Made by a program: the position numbers and the translations under genes. From Candidatus Eiseniibacteriota bacterium (lineage in GTDB: Bacteria > Joyebacterota > Joyebacteria > Joyebacterales > Joyebacteraceae): a DNA stretch of 32,156 nt. The stretch is from contig JAUXGN010000029.1 in the NCBI GenBank assembly GCA_030622115.1, forward strand, positions 1 through 32,156, in the 5' to 3' direction. The notes beneath the pieces are model-generated. The model worked only from the letters and a program-made list of their open reading frames with translations. It was not told the DNA's origin and did no database searches. Positions 8,093 to 15,366 of this stretch are shown here, piece by piece; position 1 is the stretch's first letter, and the number at the start of each line of letters is the position of its first letter.

Positions 8093-8131
8093 AATCTGTT
8101 CTCCTCGTTTCTCTCGGCGTTCAAGCCGGTT

Positions 8132-9931
8132 CTACGCAGGGTAGGCGTCGAAGGCCTTCGCCCACTTCTCCAGCTTCTCAACGCGCTTGTGCTCGTCGGT
8201 CGGAAGCTCGAAAGGACGTCCTCTGGTATCCACCATGAGTCCAACCACACCGCCCGTGAGTGTGCACTCGAGCGGCTTGCCGGCCCCCTCGCCCAGATTG
8301 AACCCCTTCGCCGGGGTGAGCTTGGCTTTCACGGACTCGTCGACTCCGAGCGGGTAGACGACCATCTCACCGAACGGGATGTCGTCGTTCACGACCGTGC
8401 CGTTCGGCAGCGTCGTCTCTATCTTGAGGCAGGGCTTGCCCTCCTGAGAGGTCCCCACAGGAGCCACAAGCGTCCCAAGGTAGATAAGACAGTCCTTCTC
8501 AAACACCTCGGTAGCAGCCTTCTCGTGGACGGCCGCCAGAACTCCGAGCTGCGGCATCATGAAGATGGAGTCGACCGCCAGCTGTGTTATCCCCTCAGGC
8601 AGGAACGCATCTATCATCATGAGAGCGGCCTGCTGTCTCCGCGGAGCATGAGAGAGAACGCCGCCCGAGCCGACCAGAATGTCGAGGTCCATCATGTTGA
8701 CAAGCGTCTCACCCGAGGACGACTGACTGAAGGCCTCGGAGATGGTCCGCTCCTGCTGGACACCCTTCAAGCCAACGGCGAACGACTTGTGCTGAATGAA
8801 CGCCAGCCTGAGCGCCTCTCGCGCTATGGCCTGTTCGATCTTGAGGTCCTCAAGCGACTGCGGAACCGTTGTCGGCCGGATCATCTTGTTCTTGATCCGG
8901 TTCCGCACGGCCAGCTCCGGAAGCTTGAAAGGAACCCACCGCATGACGTTCTCGATCCCGGCCTCCGCCAGAACGTTCGAGACCGAGTAGCTCATGCCGA
9001 GGTTGGCGGAGACGGTCCGGTTGAAGGTGTGCTGAAAGACTGAGAAGATATCCGTCGTCGCTCCCCCGATATCGACGCCGACAACTTCGATCCCCCGCCT
9101 CTCCGCGATGGTCTCCATGATCGAACCGACGGCTCCGGGAGTCGGCATGATGGGCGAATCCGTCCAACCCATCAGCTTGTTGTACCCGGGCGCCTGCGCC
9201 ATGACGTGCTCCATGAAGAGTTCGTGGATCTCCTCCCTCGCCGGCCCGAGGTTCTCCCTCTCGAGAACCGGACGAAGATTGTCGACCATCGAAAGGGCCG
9301 TCTTCTCCTTCAGCAGGTCATCTACCTCGCCGCGCGCATTCACGTTGCCAGCGTAGATGACCGGGAGGTTGTACCCCATGCCAAGACGCGGCTTGGGATC
9401 GGCCGCGGCGACGACCTGGCCCAGCTCGACGACGTGCGTAACGGTCCCGCCGTCGATCCCGCCCGAGAGCAGTATCATGTCGGGCCTGAGATGTCTGATA
9501 CGCTCGATCTGCTCGTGAGGAAGCCTGCCGTCATTCGAAGCCAGGACATCCATCACGATGGCTCCTGCGCCCAACGCCGCTCTCTCCGCGCTCTCGGCCG
9601 TCATGCTCTTTACGACACCGGCCACCATCATCTGAAGGCCACCGCCGGCGCTCGAGGTGGACAGATAGAGATCGACACCCCGGTCTCCCTCGCTCGGATG
9701 GATGAACGTCTCCCCGTCGAGGATCGTGTGCCCGGAGAGTTCCTCCACCTCCCTGACTGCGTTCAACACACCTCTGGTCACATCCTCGAACGGAGCCTCG
9801 ACCGTTGTGGGCGCCTCTCCCCTGACGACGAGTCTGTACTCCCCGTCGATCAGCTTAATGAGGATCGCCTTGGTGGTCGTGCTCCCGCAGTCAGTGGCGA
9901 CTATGGTCCTGATCTTCCCGTTTTCACTCAT
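8132..9931 (-). CDS. GlmL/MutL-type ASKHA ATPase (no mutase nearby)
   Basis: 599 residues. ATG at 9931 is preferred over ATG 9952 because AGGAAGG lies just before it; the start overlaps the end of the previous gene (ATGAGTGA). The phosphate-binding loop DCGSTTTKAILI (14-25) and a second VDIGGATTDIF mark the actin/Hsp70/hexokinase-type fold. Length and motifs fit the MutL/GlmL family, named for the protein encoded with glutamate mutase GlmS/GlmE and thought to help maintain that B12 enzyme. No mutase subunit lies in this window, so the partner here is unknown. MLLSGGIDGGT and NLPVIYAGN mark further conserved strands. It sits downstream of gcvPB, apparently in one transcript with the glycine-cleavage genes. 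The gene symbol is left empty because the role may differ from GlmL proper. Confidence 0.85.
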   Translation of the reverse strand: MSENGKIRTIVATDCGSTTTKAILIKLIDGEYRLVVRGEAPTTVEAPFEDVTRGVLNAVREVEELSGHTILDGETFIHPSEGDRGVDLYLSTSSAGGGLQMMVAGVVKSMTAESAERAALGAGAIVMDVLASNDGRLPHEQIERIRHLRPDMILLSGGIDGGTVTHVVELGQVVAAADPKPRLGMGYNLPVIYAGNVNARGEVDDLLKEKTALSMVDNLRPVLERENLGPAREEIHELFMEHVMAQAPGYNKLMGWTDSPIMPTPGAVGSIMETIAERRGIEVVGVDIGGATTDIFSVFQHTFNRTVSANLGMSYSVSNVLAEAGIENVMRWVPFKLPELAVRNRIKNKMIRPTTVPQSLEDLKIEQAIAREALRLAFIQHKSFAVGLKGVQQERTISEAFSQSSSGETLVNMMDLDILVGSGGVLSHAPRRQQAALMMIDAFLPEGITQLAVDSIFMMPQLGVLAAVHEKAATEVFEKDCLIYLGTLVAPVGTSQEGKPCLKIETTLPNGTVVNDDIPFGEMVVYPLGVDESVKAKLTPAKGFNLGEGAGKPLECTLTGGVVGLMVDTRGRPFELPTDEHKRVEKLEKWAKAFDAYPA

Positions 9932-10298
9932 CGGCACCTTCCTCTGGTTCATCGGCCGCGCGCTTCATCTTCTTGCGCAGCCTCTTCTCTTTCCTGATTC
10001 TCTGCTGCTCCTCCGCCTCAAGCTCTTCAATGCGTCGGAGGAGACACTCCACGTTCTCCCGATCCTCCAGGAGCGTCATGACATCGTCGTAGCTCTTGAA
10101 GGTGAAGATGCTCTGAACGATGGGCTGAAAGAAGACCATCGTCTGATTTCCAAGAAACGACAGGGGCTTGGCAGACTCGATGAACAGGATCGCCGGGGCC
10201 GAGAGACGTCGCTCGACGATTTGCCGTGCGAATCGGTCCAGTATCTCAGACCGTTCCTTGTCCTTCGTCTCCTCCTTCGCCGCCTTCATCGACCACAT
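9924..10298 (-). CDS. Small highly charged protein with coiled-coil tail
   Basis: 124 residues. The first of two close ATGs (10298) has AAGGAGG nine bases upstream, so I use it, although the gene then overlaps the preceding one by 53 bases. A hydrophobic centre (RLSAPAILFIESAKPLSFLG, 30-49, then QTMVFFQPI) is flanked by charged sequence. Residues about 76-112 form a likely coiled coil that becomes very basic (RKEKRLRKKMKR), ending in an acidic tail. The central motif looks like a membrane-surface or partner-binding element. It lies between the PH-like gene and the GlmL-like ATPase and overlaps both, so translation is probably coupled. No known family is recognised. Confidence 0.75.
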   Translation of the reverse strand: MWSMKAAKEETKDKERSEILDRFARQIVERRLSAPAILFIESAKPLSFLGNQTMVFFQPIVQSIFTFKSYDDVMTLLEDRENVECLLRRIEELEAEEQQRIRKEKRLRKKMKRAADEPEEGADE

Positions 10299-10716
10299 CC
10301 TGGTCGTCCTCCTTGTAGTCCGGGATCATCCGTTCGACGATGGCCATCACCTCACCACTGTTACCGTGAAACTGAAGCGACACACCGCGAAAGCGTTCGA
10401 GTCTCGAGCGACCAATGAAGGGAGAAAGAAGCACGCCTTCTCTGTCCCGGTGGAAGCTCCTGAACTCGCTCCAGTCCTTTTCCTTTCTGCTCACAATCCC
10501 TCTGACGAAAACGCCTTTCTCCGTGAGGGTGTAGCGCGTTGGAAGGTAGAAACCGGCTACCTGCCCCCACATCAAGAGCACCGCCAGAATGGTGAAATAC
10601 CCGGTCCTGAGCCAGCTCTGAAGGGTCCACGCCATGAGAGCGATGACAAAGAGTCCGATCGTCGCTCTGACTGGACTTCTGAGCATCGGCCATGCTGTCC
10701 AGGAGAGATCCGCCAC
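10246..10716 (-). CDS. Small membrane protein with PH-like domain
   Basis: 156 residues from GTG at 10716, two bases after the gcvPB stop, with GGAGG eleven bases upstream. Two closely spaced helices (about 17-53) are followed by a short beta-rich domain (YLPTRYTLTEKGVFVRG, then KEKDWSEFRSFHRDREGVLL), the pattern of bacterial PH-like/YcxB-like membrane-associated domains. The C-terminus turns acidic and Gly-rich (DEGGEGGDEG). A later ATG at 10686 is possible but has no better ribosome site. Its coding end overlaps the next gene by 53 bases. Function unknown; its place between gcvPB and glmL-like suggests a link with the latter pair rather than glycine cleavage. Confidence 0.75.
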   Translation of the reverse strand: MADLSWTAWPMLRSPVRATIGLFVIALMAWTLQSWLRTGYFTILAVLLMWGQVAGFYLPTRYTLTEKGVFVRGIVSRKEKDWSEFRSFHRDREGVLLSPFIGRSRLERFRGVSLQFHGNSGEVMAIVERMIPDYKEDDQDVVDEGGEGGDEGQGTV

Positions 10717-10718
10717 AG

Positions 10719-12212
10719 TCAGTCCTGCCTCCAGCTCACATCCAGATCCTTGGAAGCCCGGACTTCATCGAGTCTGCCGACAGGAGTTCGGCTCGGCGCG
10801 CCCCTCACGACATCAGGATCAGACTCGCTCTCACGAGCGATCTCAATCATGACGCTGACAAAGTGGTCGAGTGATCGTTTGCTTTCGGTCTCCGTCGGCT
10901 CGATCATGAGCGCCTCACCGACAATCAGCGGGAAGTAGATGGTCGGCGAGTGCACGCCAAAGTCCAGAAGCCGCTTTGCCACGTCGAGCGCCCTGACGCC
11001 GTGCTCCTTCTGTCTGGAAGCCGAGAGTACGAATTCGTGTTGACAGTAACCCTTGTATGGAAGCTCGTAGTACGCCTCAAGCTTGCGCTGAAGGTAGTTC
11101 GCGTTCAGGAGAGCGTTCTCAGCCACCCTCCTCAGTCCGACCGGACCCAGGGTAAGAATGTATGAATACGCCTTGACCATCACGAGGAAGTTGCCGTAGA
11201 CCCCGTGGACCTTGCCGATCGACCGCGGGCGTTCGTAGTCGAAGTAGTACTCGATGCCCCTGGACTTCGCTTCATCCCTCGAGATCACTGGATAGGGCAG
11301 ATAGTCGGCCAGTTCGCTCGTCACACCTATCGGTCCGGACCCGGGACCGCCGCCGCCGTGCGGAGATGAGAATGTCTTGTGCAGATTGAAGTGCATGAGA
11401 TCGAACCCGATATCCCCCGGCCGGACGATCCCCATGAGAGCGTTCAGATTCGCGCCGTCCATGTAGACCAGACCGCCGACACCGTGCACGATCTCGACGA
11501 TCTCCGAGATCCTGCTTTCGAACACACCGAGCGTATTCGGATTCGTTATCATAATGGCCGCGGTCTCGCTGTCGACGAGCCGCCTGAGTTCGTCCACGTC
11601 CACGCGCCCGGAGCTATCCGACTTGATCTCTTGAGCCTCGTATCCGGCGAGCGTGAGGCTCGCGGGGTTCGTTCCGTGGGCGGAATCGGGCACGATCACC
11701 TTGGACCGAGGGTTCCCCCTGTCCGTATGGTACGCCCTGACGATGAGCATGCCGGCCAGCTCACCGGAGGCTCCCGCGGGTGGCTGCAGCGATACTTCGT
11801 CCATGCCTGAGATGGCCGCGAGATGCCTCGCCAGACCGTGCATGAGCGCGAGCGCACCCTGCGAGTGAACCTCGTCCACCTCGGGATGGAGACGGGTGAA
11901 ACCCGGCAGCCCAGCCACGTCCTCGTTCACCTTGGGGTTGTACTTCATCGTACATGACCCGAGTGGATAGAAACCGCGGTCCACGTGATGATTCATCTCG
12001 GCCAATCGCGTGAAATGCCTCACGACCTCTGGTTCTGTGAGTTCGGGGAATGCGGGCTCAACGCTCCGCACCTGACTCTCGCCGAACACCTCCACCGGAT
12101 CGATCTCAGGCACGTCCAGTGGCGGAAAGCGGTAGCCCCTTCGACCGGGTGAACTGAGCTCGAAGATGGTTGGCTCGACGACGGCCTCCTGCTTTCTGGT
12201 GGTTTCGCTCAT
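10719..12212 (-). CDS. gcvPB: Glycine decarboxylase (P protein) subunit 2
   Basis: 497 residues. With GcvPA it forms the PLP-dependent P protein, which decarboxylates glycine and loads the aminomethyl group onto lipoyl-GcvH. The PLP lysine is K279 in HFNLHKTFSSPHGGGGPG; other family strings are GFYPLGSCTMKYNPK (80-94), QPPAGASGELAG (143-154), SAHGTNPAS (177-185) and MDGANLNA (251-258). Length is normal for the split type. Its ATG shares a base with the gcvPA stop (TGATG), showing translational coupling. The C-terminal 40 residues are charged and variable. It is the fourth gene of the gcvT-gcvH-gcvPA-gcvPB operon. Confidence 0.97.
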   Translation of the reverse strand: MSETTRKQEAVVEPTIFELSSPGRRGYRFPPLDVPEIDPVEVFGESQVRSVEPAFPELTEPEVVRHFTRLAEMNHHVDRGFYPLGSCTMKYNPKVNEDVAGLPGFTRLHPEVDEVHSQGALALMHGLARHLAAISGMDEVSLQPPAGASGELAGMLIVRAYHTDRGNPRSKVIVPDSAHGTNPASLTLAGYEAQEIKSDSSGRVDVDELRRLVDSETAAIMITNPNTLGVFESRISEIVEIVHGVGGLVYMDGANLNALMGIVRPGDIGFDLMHFNLHKTFSSPHGGGGPGSGPIGVTSELADYLPYPVISRDEAKSRGIEYYFDYERPRSIGKVHGVYGNFLVMVKAYSYILTLGPVGLRRVAENALLNANYLQRKLEAYYELPYKGYCQHEFVLSASRQKEHGVRALDVAKRLLDFGVHSPTIYFPLIVGEALMIEPTETESKRSLDHFVSVMIEIARESESDPDVVRGAPSRTPVGRLDEVRASKDLDVSWRQD

Positions 12213-13564
12213 CAGGCATCCCTCGACACGATGATAGCTTCGAGTCCGGACACCAGAGAATCGATGTCCTCACGCGAGTGTCTCTCTGTAACTGAAACGA
12301 GAAGGCAATTCGGCATGTCGCTGTAGTAGCATCCGCACTTGATCCCAGGCCAGATGCCGGCCTCGGACAGCGCCGCCTTCGCCGTACCAGCCTCGAACGG
12401 GAGTTCGATGACGAACTCCCTGAAGAACGAGCCTTCGAACTTGAGGCTGATGCCGCGCACCTTCGAAAGCTGCTCCGCCGCGTATCGGGACTTCGCCGCC
12501 ACCTGGAGCGCCAGCTCGTTCAGTCCCCTCCGTCCCAGGAGCGACATCTGTACCGTCGCCGCAAGTGCGACTAGACCCTGGTTCGTGCAGATGTTCGATG
12601 TCGCTTTCTCGCGGCGAATATGCTGCTCCCGGGTCTGGAGAGTCATCACGTATCCGCGGCGCCCCTCGGCGTCGGTGGTCGCTCCGATGATCCGACCCGG
12701 CATGCGACGAGCGTGCTTCCGGGCTGCGGCGATGAAGCCCAGGAGCGGTCCACCAAAGGCCACTGCCACACCGAGCGACTGAGCCTCTCCGATCGCGATG
12801 GTCGCCCCGTATTCGGATGGCGGCTTGAGAAGAGCGAGTGAGATGGGATCGACTGATGCAATGAGAGGCGCGCCGGACTCACCGACGATCCTGCCTATCC
12901 GGTCGACCGGTTCAAGAAGTCCAAAGAAGTTCGGGTGCTGGACCAGAACGGCGCCGGCATTCTCGAGTTCCGTCTCAAGTGCCGCCACATCCGTGACACC
13001 TGAGGCAGAAGGGATTTCAACGAGTTCCAGGTCGGTCGCCCTCAGGTATGTCTTGAGCACGCTTCTGAGGGCGGGATTCACGGTGCTCGAAACGAGAACT
13101 CTCTTGCGGCGGCTGATGGCAGTTGCCATCAGTACGGCCTCGGCCCCGGCGGTCGCACCATCGTACAGCGAAGCGTTCGCGACATCGAAACCGGTAAGCC
13201 TCGTTATGAGCGATTGAAACTCGTAGATGGCCTGGAGAGTGCCCTGACTCACCTCCGCCTGATATGGCGTGTACGCAGTGTAGAAGTGCGGTAGTCCCGT
13301 GATGCTGCCGACAGCGGCGGCTGTAGCATGATCGTAGATGCCGCCTCCAAGAAACGACAGAACGTCATCCGGCACCCGGTTCATGGCAGCGAGGTGTTGC
13401 ATGTGGCGCGTAAGCTCGAGTTCCGACAGCGGACCGGGAATATCAAGACTGCCTTCCAGGCGCAGTTCGCGTGGGATATCGGCGATCAGATCGTCGAATG
13501 ACGTGGCCCCGATCTCGCGCAGCATCTCCCGCCGGTCTTCATCGGTGTTGGGTATGTACGGCAC
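12212..13564 (-). CDS. gcvPA: Glycine decarboxylase (P protein) subunit 1
   Basis: 450 residues from GTG at 13564 (start VPYIPNTDEDR), preceded by AAAGGATAGAA; the frame stays open further upstream over gcvH but with no reason to use it. This length matches the N-terminal half subunit of two-subunit glycine decarboxylases. Recognisable strings: FLGGGIYDH, FYTAYTPYQAEVSQGTLQ, YDGATAGAEA, VLVQHPNFFGL, and the C-terminal REKATSNICTNQGL. It lacks the PLP lysine, as expected, since that lies in GcvPB. It starts two bases after the gcvH stop and overlaps gcvPB by one base, so the two subunits are likely made in equal amounts. Confidence 0.96.
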   Translation of the reverse strand: MPYIPNTDEDRREMLREIGATSFDDLIADIPRELRLEGSLDIPGPLSELELTRHMQHLAAMNRVPDDVLSFLGGGIYDHATAAAVGSITGLPHFYTAYTPYQAEVSQGTLQAIYEFQSLITRLTGFDVANASLYDGATAGAEAVLMATAISRRKRVLVSSTVNPALRSVLKTYLRATDLELVEIPSASGVTDVAALETELENAGAVLVQHPNFFGLLEPVDRIGRIVGESGAPLIASVDPISLALLKPPSEYGATIAIGEAQSLGVAVAFGGPLLGFIAAARKHARRMPGRIIGATTDAEGRRGYVMTLQTREQHIRREKATSNICTNQGLVALAATVQMSLLGRRGLNELALQVAAKSRYAAEQLSKVRGISLKFEGSFFREFVIELPFEAGTAKAALSEAGIWPGIKCGCYYSDMPNCLLVSVTERHSREDIDSLVSGLEAIIVSRDA

Positions 13565-13566
13565 TT

Positions 13567-13944
13567 CTATCCTTTCGTACGCTCTTCGTAGTCGTCGGCC
13601 GTCATGAGCTGATCCACCGAGGACACATCTTCGAGCTTGACCCTGACCATCCATCCCTCTCCGTACGGATCAGAGTTGATGAGATCAGGACTGTCCTCCA
13701 AGGCGGCGTTCGCCTCGACCACGTCGCCCGCGACCGGCGCGTAGACCTCGCTGACACTCTTCACCGACTCGACAGTCGTAAGCACGTCACCCGCGGATAC
13801 GTGAGTTCCTGCAGACGGGAGTTCAACGAAGACGATGTCCCCAAGCTCTCCCTGCGCGTAGTCGGTCAGACCGATGAGCGCTTCTGTGCCCTCCACCTTC
13901 AGCCATTCGTGCGATTCCGTGAATCTGAGATCCCGCTTGCTCAT
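13567..13944 (-). CDS. gcvH: Glycine cleavage system H protein (lipoyl carrier)
   Basis: 125 residues, typical length. It carries the lipoyl arm that moves the aminomethyl group between P, T and L proteins. The lipoylated lysine is K62 in TVESVKSVSEVYAP; the N-terminal FTESHEWL and GLTDYAQGELGDIVFVELP are family signatures. ATG at 13944 has GACGAGGTGACGG upstream. It lies between gcvT (99-base gap) and gcvPA (2-base gap). The lipoyl dehydrogenase and lipoylation genes are not in this window. Confidence 0.97.
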   Translation of the reverse strand: MSKRDLRFTESHEWLKVEGTEALIGLTDYAQGELGDIVFVELPSAGTHVSAGDVLTTVESVKSVSEVYAPVAGDVVEANAALEDSPDLINSDPYGEGWMVRVKLEDVSSVDQLMTADDYEERTKG

Positions 13945-14004
13945 CCGTCACCTCGTCAGATCGGATGTCCCCGGATTCCCTCACGGAGACGCCTTGGGTC
14001 TGGA

Positions 14005-14021
14005 CCCGGAACCGTTCCGGG
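14005..14021. repeat. 17-base perfect palindrome between gcvT and gcvH
   Basis: CCCGGAAC-C-GTTCCGGG can fold to a seven-pair stem with a three-base loop in the gcvT-gcvH intercistronic RNA. No T-run follows on either strand, so it is not a standard terminator; a processing or mRNA-stability hairpin, or a protein site, is possible. Confidence 0.5.
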
Positions 14022-14043
14022 ACACACAGAAGGAGGGTCCCAT

Positions 14044-15129
14044 CTACCCGCTGCGCACGGTCCCATTCTTGTAGAAAGGGAGCGAGACGCGACGCACAGG
14101 GACTGTCCTGTTCCGTATCTCTATATCGAGAGGGCCGTCCGTACCTGTGGCAACGTAGCCCATGCCGATCCCATTCTCGAGGCTCGGCGAGAACGTGCCG
14201 CTCGTCACAACACCAACCTCGCGTCCACCGGAGAGGATCCTGTGTCCGCACCGCGGCACCCCTCTCCCCTCGAGCTCAAACCCAATGAGGCGTTCCCGCG
14301 GTCCGTCGCTCTTCACCTTAAGAATCGCATCTCTTCCGATGAAGTCGCCCTTCTTGAGTTTCGTTATCCACATGAGCCCGCTCTCAACCGGTGTACGTCT
14401 TTCATCGATATCATTGCCATAGAGCGCGTAGCCCATCTCAAGCCTCAGAGTGTCCCGGCAGCCCAATCCGACAGGCTCAATCTCAAACTCGGCGCCGGCC
14501 TCCATGAGCGAGCCCCAGATGGAACCCGCCGCGCCTGCGTCCAGGTAAATCTCAAAACCGTCCTCGCCCGTGTACCCCGTCCGGGAGACGAGGGCTTCCT
14601 GCCCGGCAACCCGACAGGTCACCGACCAGTAGTACCCGAGGGACGCGACGCTTTCGTCGGCGACCTTCCCCATGACCTTCTCAGCAAGCGGACCCTGCAC
14701 TGCGATGAGCGCGGTCTCGTCCGATGCATCTCTGAGCTCTGTGCTCGGGCCGATGTGTGATCGGATCCAGTCGAGGTCCTTCTGCTTGTTCGCCGCATTG
14801 ACGACGACCATATACGAGTCGCCGAGGCGGTAGACCAGCAGATCGTCGACGAAACCACCATTCTCGTAGCACATCGCCGAGTACTGTACGCGCCCATCAA
14901 CGAGCGCCGTCACCCGGTTCGTTGTGATTCTCTCGAGGTCGGCCAGTGCCCCCTCTCCGGAGAGGTGGAACTCGCCCATGTGGGAGACGTCGAACATGCC
15001 GACGGTGTTTCTCACACGCTTGTGCTCACTGATGATACCCGTGTATTCCATGGGCATCGCCCAACCGACGAAATCGATGAGTTTCCCACCGGCGGCCACG
15101 TGTTCATCAAAGAAGGCGGTTCTCTTCAA
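14044..15129 (-). CDS. gcvT: Aminomethyltransferase (glycine cleavage T protein)
   Basis: 361 residues, the normal length for GcvT. It transfers the methylene group from aminomethyl-GcvH to tetrahydrofolate, releasing ammonia. Family strings: FDEHVAAGGKLIDFVGWAMP (8-27), MFDVSHMGEF, RLGDSYMVVVNAANKQKD, RTGYTGEDGFEIYL (the conserved folate-domain motif), GCRDTLRLEMGYALYG and KGDFIGRDAI. The start codon is TTG at 15129, behind AAAGGGG; there is no competing ATG or GTG in the right place. First gene of the glycine-cleavage operon, with its own predicted promoter about 160 bases upstream. Confidence 0.96.
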   Translation of the reverse strand: MKRTAFFDEHVAAGGKLIDFVGWAMPMEYTGIISEHKRVRNTVGMFDVSHMGEFHLSGEGALADLERITTNRVTALVDGRVQYSAMCYENGGFVDDLLVYRLGDSYMVVVNAANKQKDLDWIRSHIGPSTELRDASDETALIAVQGPLAEKVMGKVADESVASLGYYWSVTCRVAGQEALVSRTGYTGEDGFEIYLDAGAAGSIWGSLMEAGAEFEIEPVGLGCRDTLRLEMGYALYGNDIDERRTPVESGLMWITKLKKGDFIGRDAILKVKSDGPRERLIGFELEGRGVPRCGHRILSGGREVGVVTSGTFSPSLENGIGMGYVATGTDGPLDIEIRNRTVPVRRVSLPFYKNGTVRSG

Positions 15130-15135
15130 GCCGGA

Positions 15136-15142
15136 CCCCTTT
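15136..15142 (-). promoter_or_regulatory. Ribosome binding site of the TTG-started gcvT
   Basis: AAAGGGG on the minus strand, six bases before TTG 15129. Its position fixes the unusual TTG start. Confidence 0.65.
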
Positions 15143-15190
15143 CACCCCACATCACATGAACCCTCTGGACTGCGCATGTGACACCACGTT

Positions 15191-15232
15191 GCTCGGGACG
15201 CTGTCCCAAGCGCTCTCGAGTGTACACGTACA
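15191..15232 (-). promoter_or_regulatory. gcvT leader: strong hairpin and TGTAC dyad
   Basis: The predicted gcvT leader holds, in order of transcription, a TGTAC-GT-GTACA dyad (15232-15221) and a nine-pair hairpin GCTTGGGAC-AGC-GTCCCGAGC (15211-15191, one G-U pair). No T-run follows the hairpin. I looked for glycine-riboswitch core sequences here and did not find them. A protein operator or an mRNA structure controlling gcvT is possible. Confidence 0.4.
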
Positions 15233-15291
15233 TGTGCAACCGGACGCCCGCTGGCTTCCGAGACGCCCACCTGATTCACGGACATCAAAGA

Positions 15292-15321
15292 ATGCTATGC
15301 TGCGAGTGGCCCCGTGGTCAA
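15292..15321 (-). promoter_or_regulatory. Predicted promoter of the glycine-cleavage operon
   Basis: On the minus strand TTGACC (15321-15316), an 18-base spacer and TAGCAT (15297-15292) lie in the 237-base gap between uvrA and gcvT. Transcription would start near 15285 and give a leader of about 155 bases. The -10 box has the same TAGnnT form as the two other promoters in the window. Nothing else in the gap is coding. Confidence 0.55.
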
Positions 15322-15366
15322 GGCGTTTTTGGCGTGCCACAAGCATCAGGTGATCTGATCGAGAGC

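Noticed and set aside
13471-14760. Plus-strand open frame opposite gcvPA, gcvH and gcvT
   Set aside because: Opposite three certain glycine-cleavage genes; no recognisable protein features.
15130-15366. Glycine riboswitch upstream of gcvT
   Set aside because: The conserved glycine-binding core and tandem aptamer layout were not found by eye on the minus strand.
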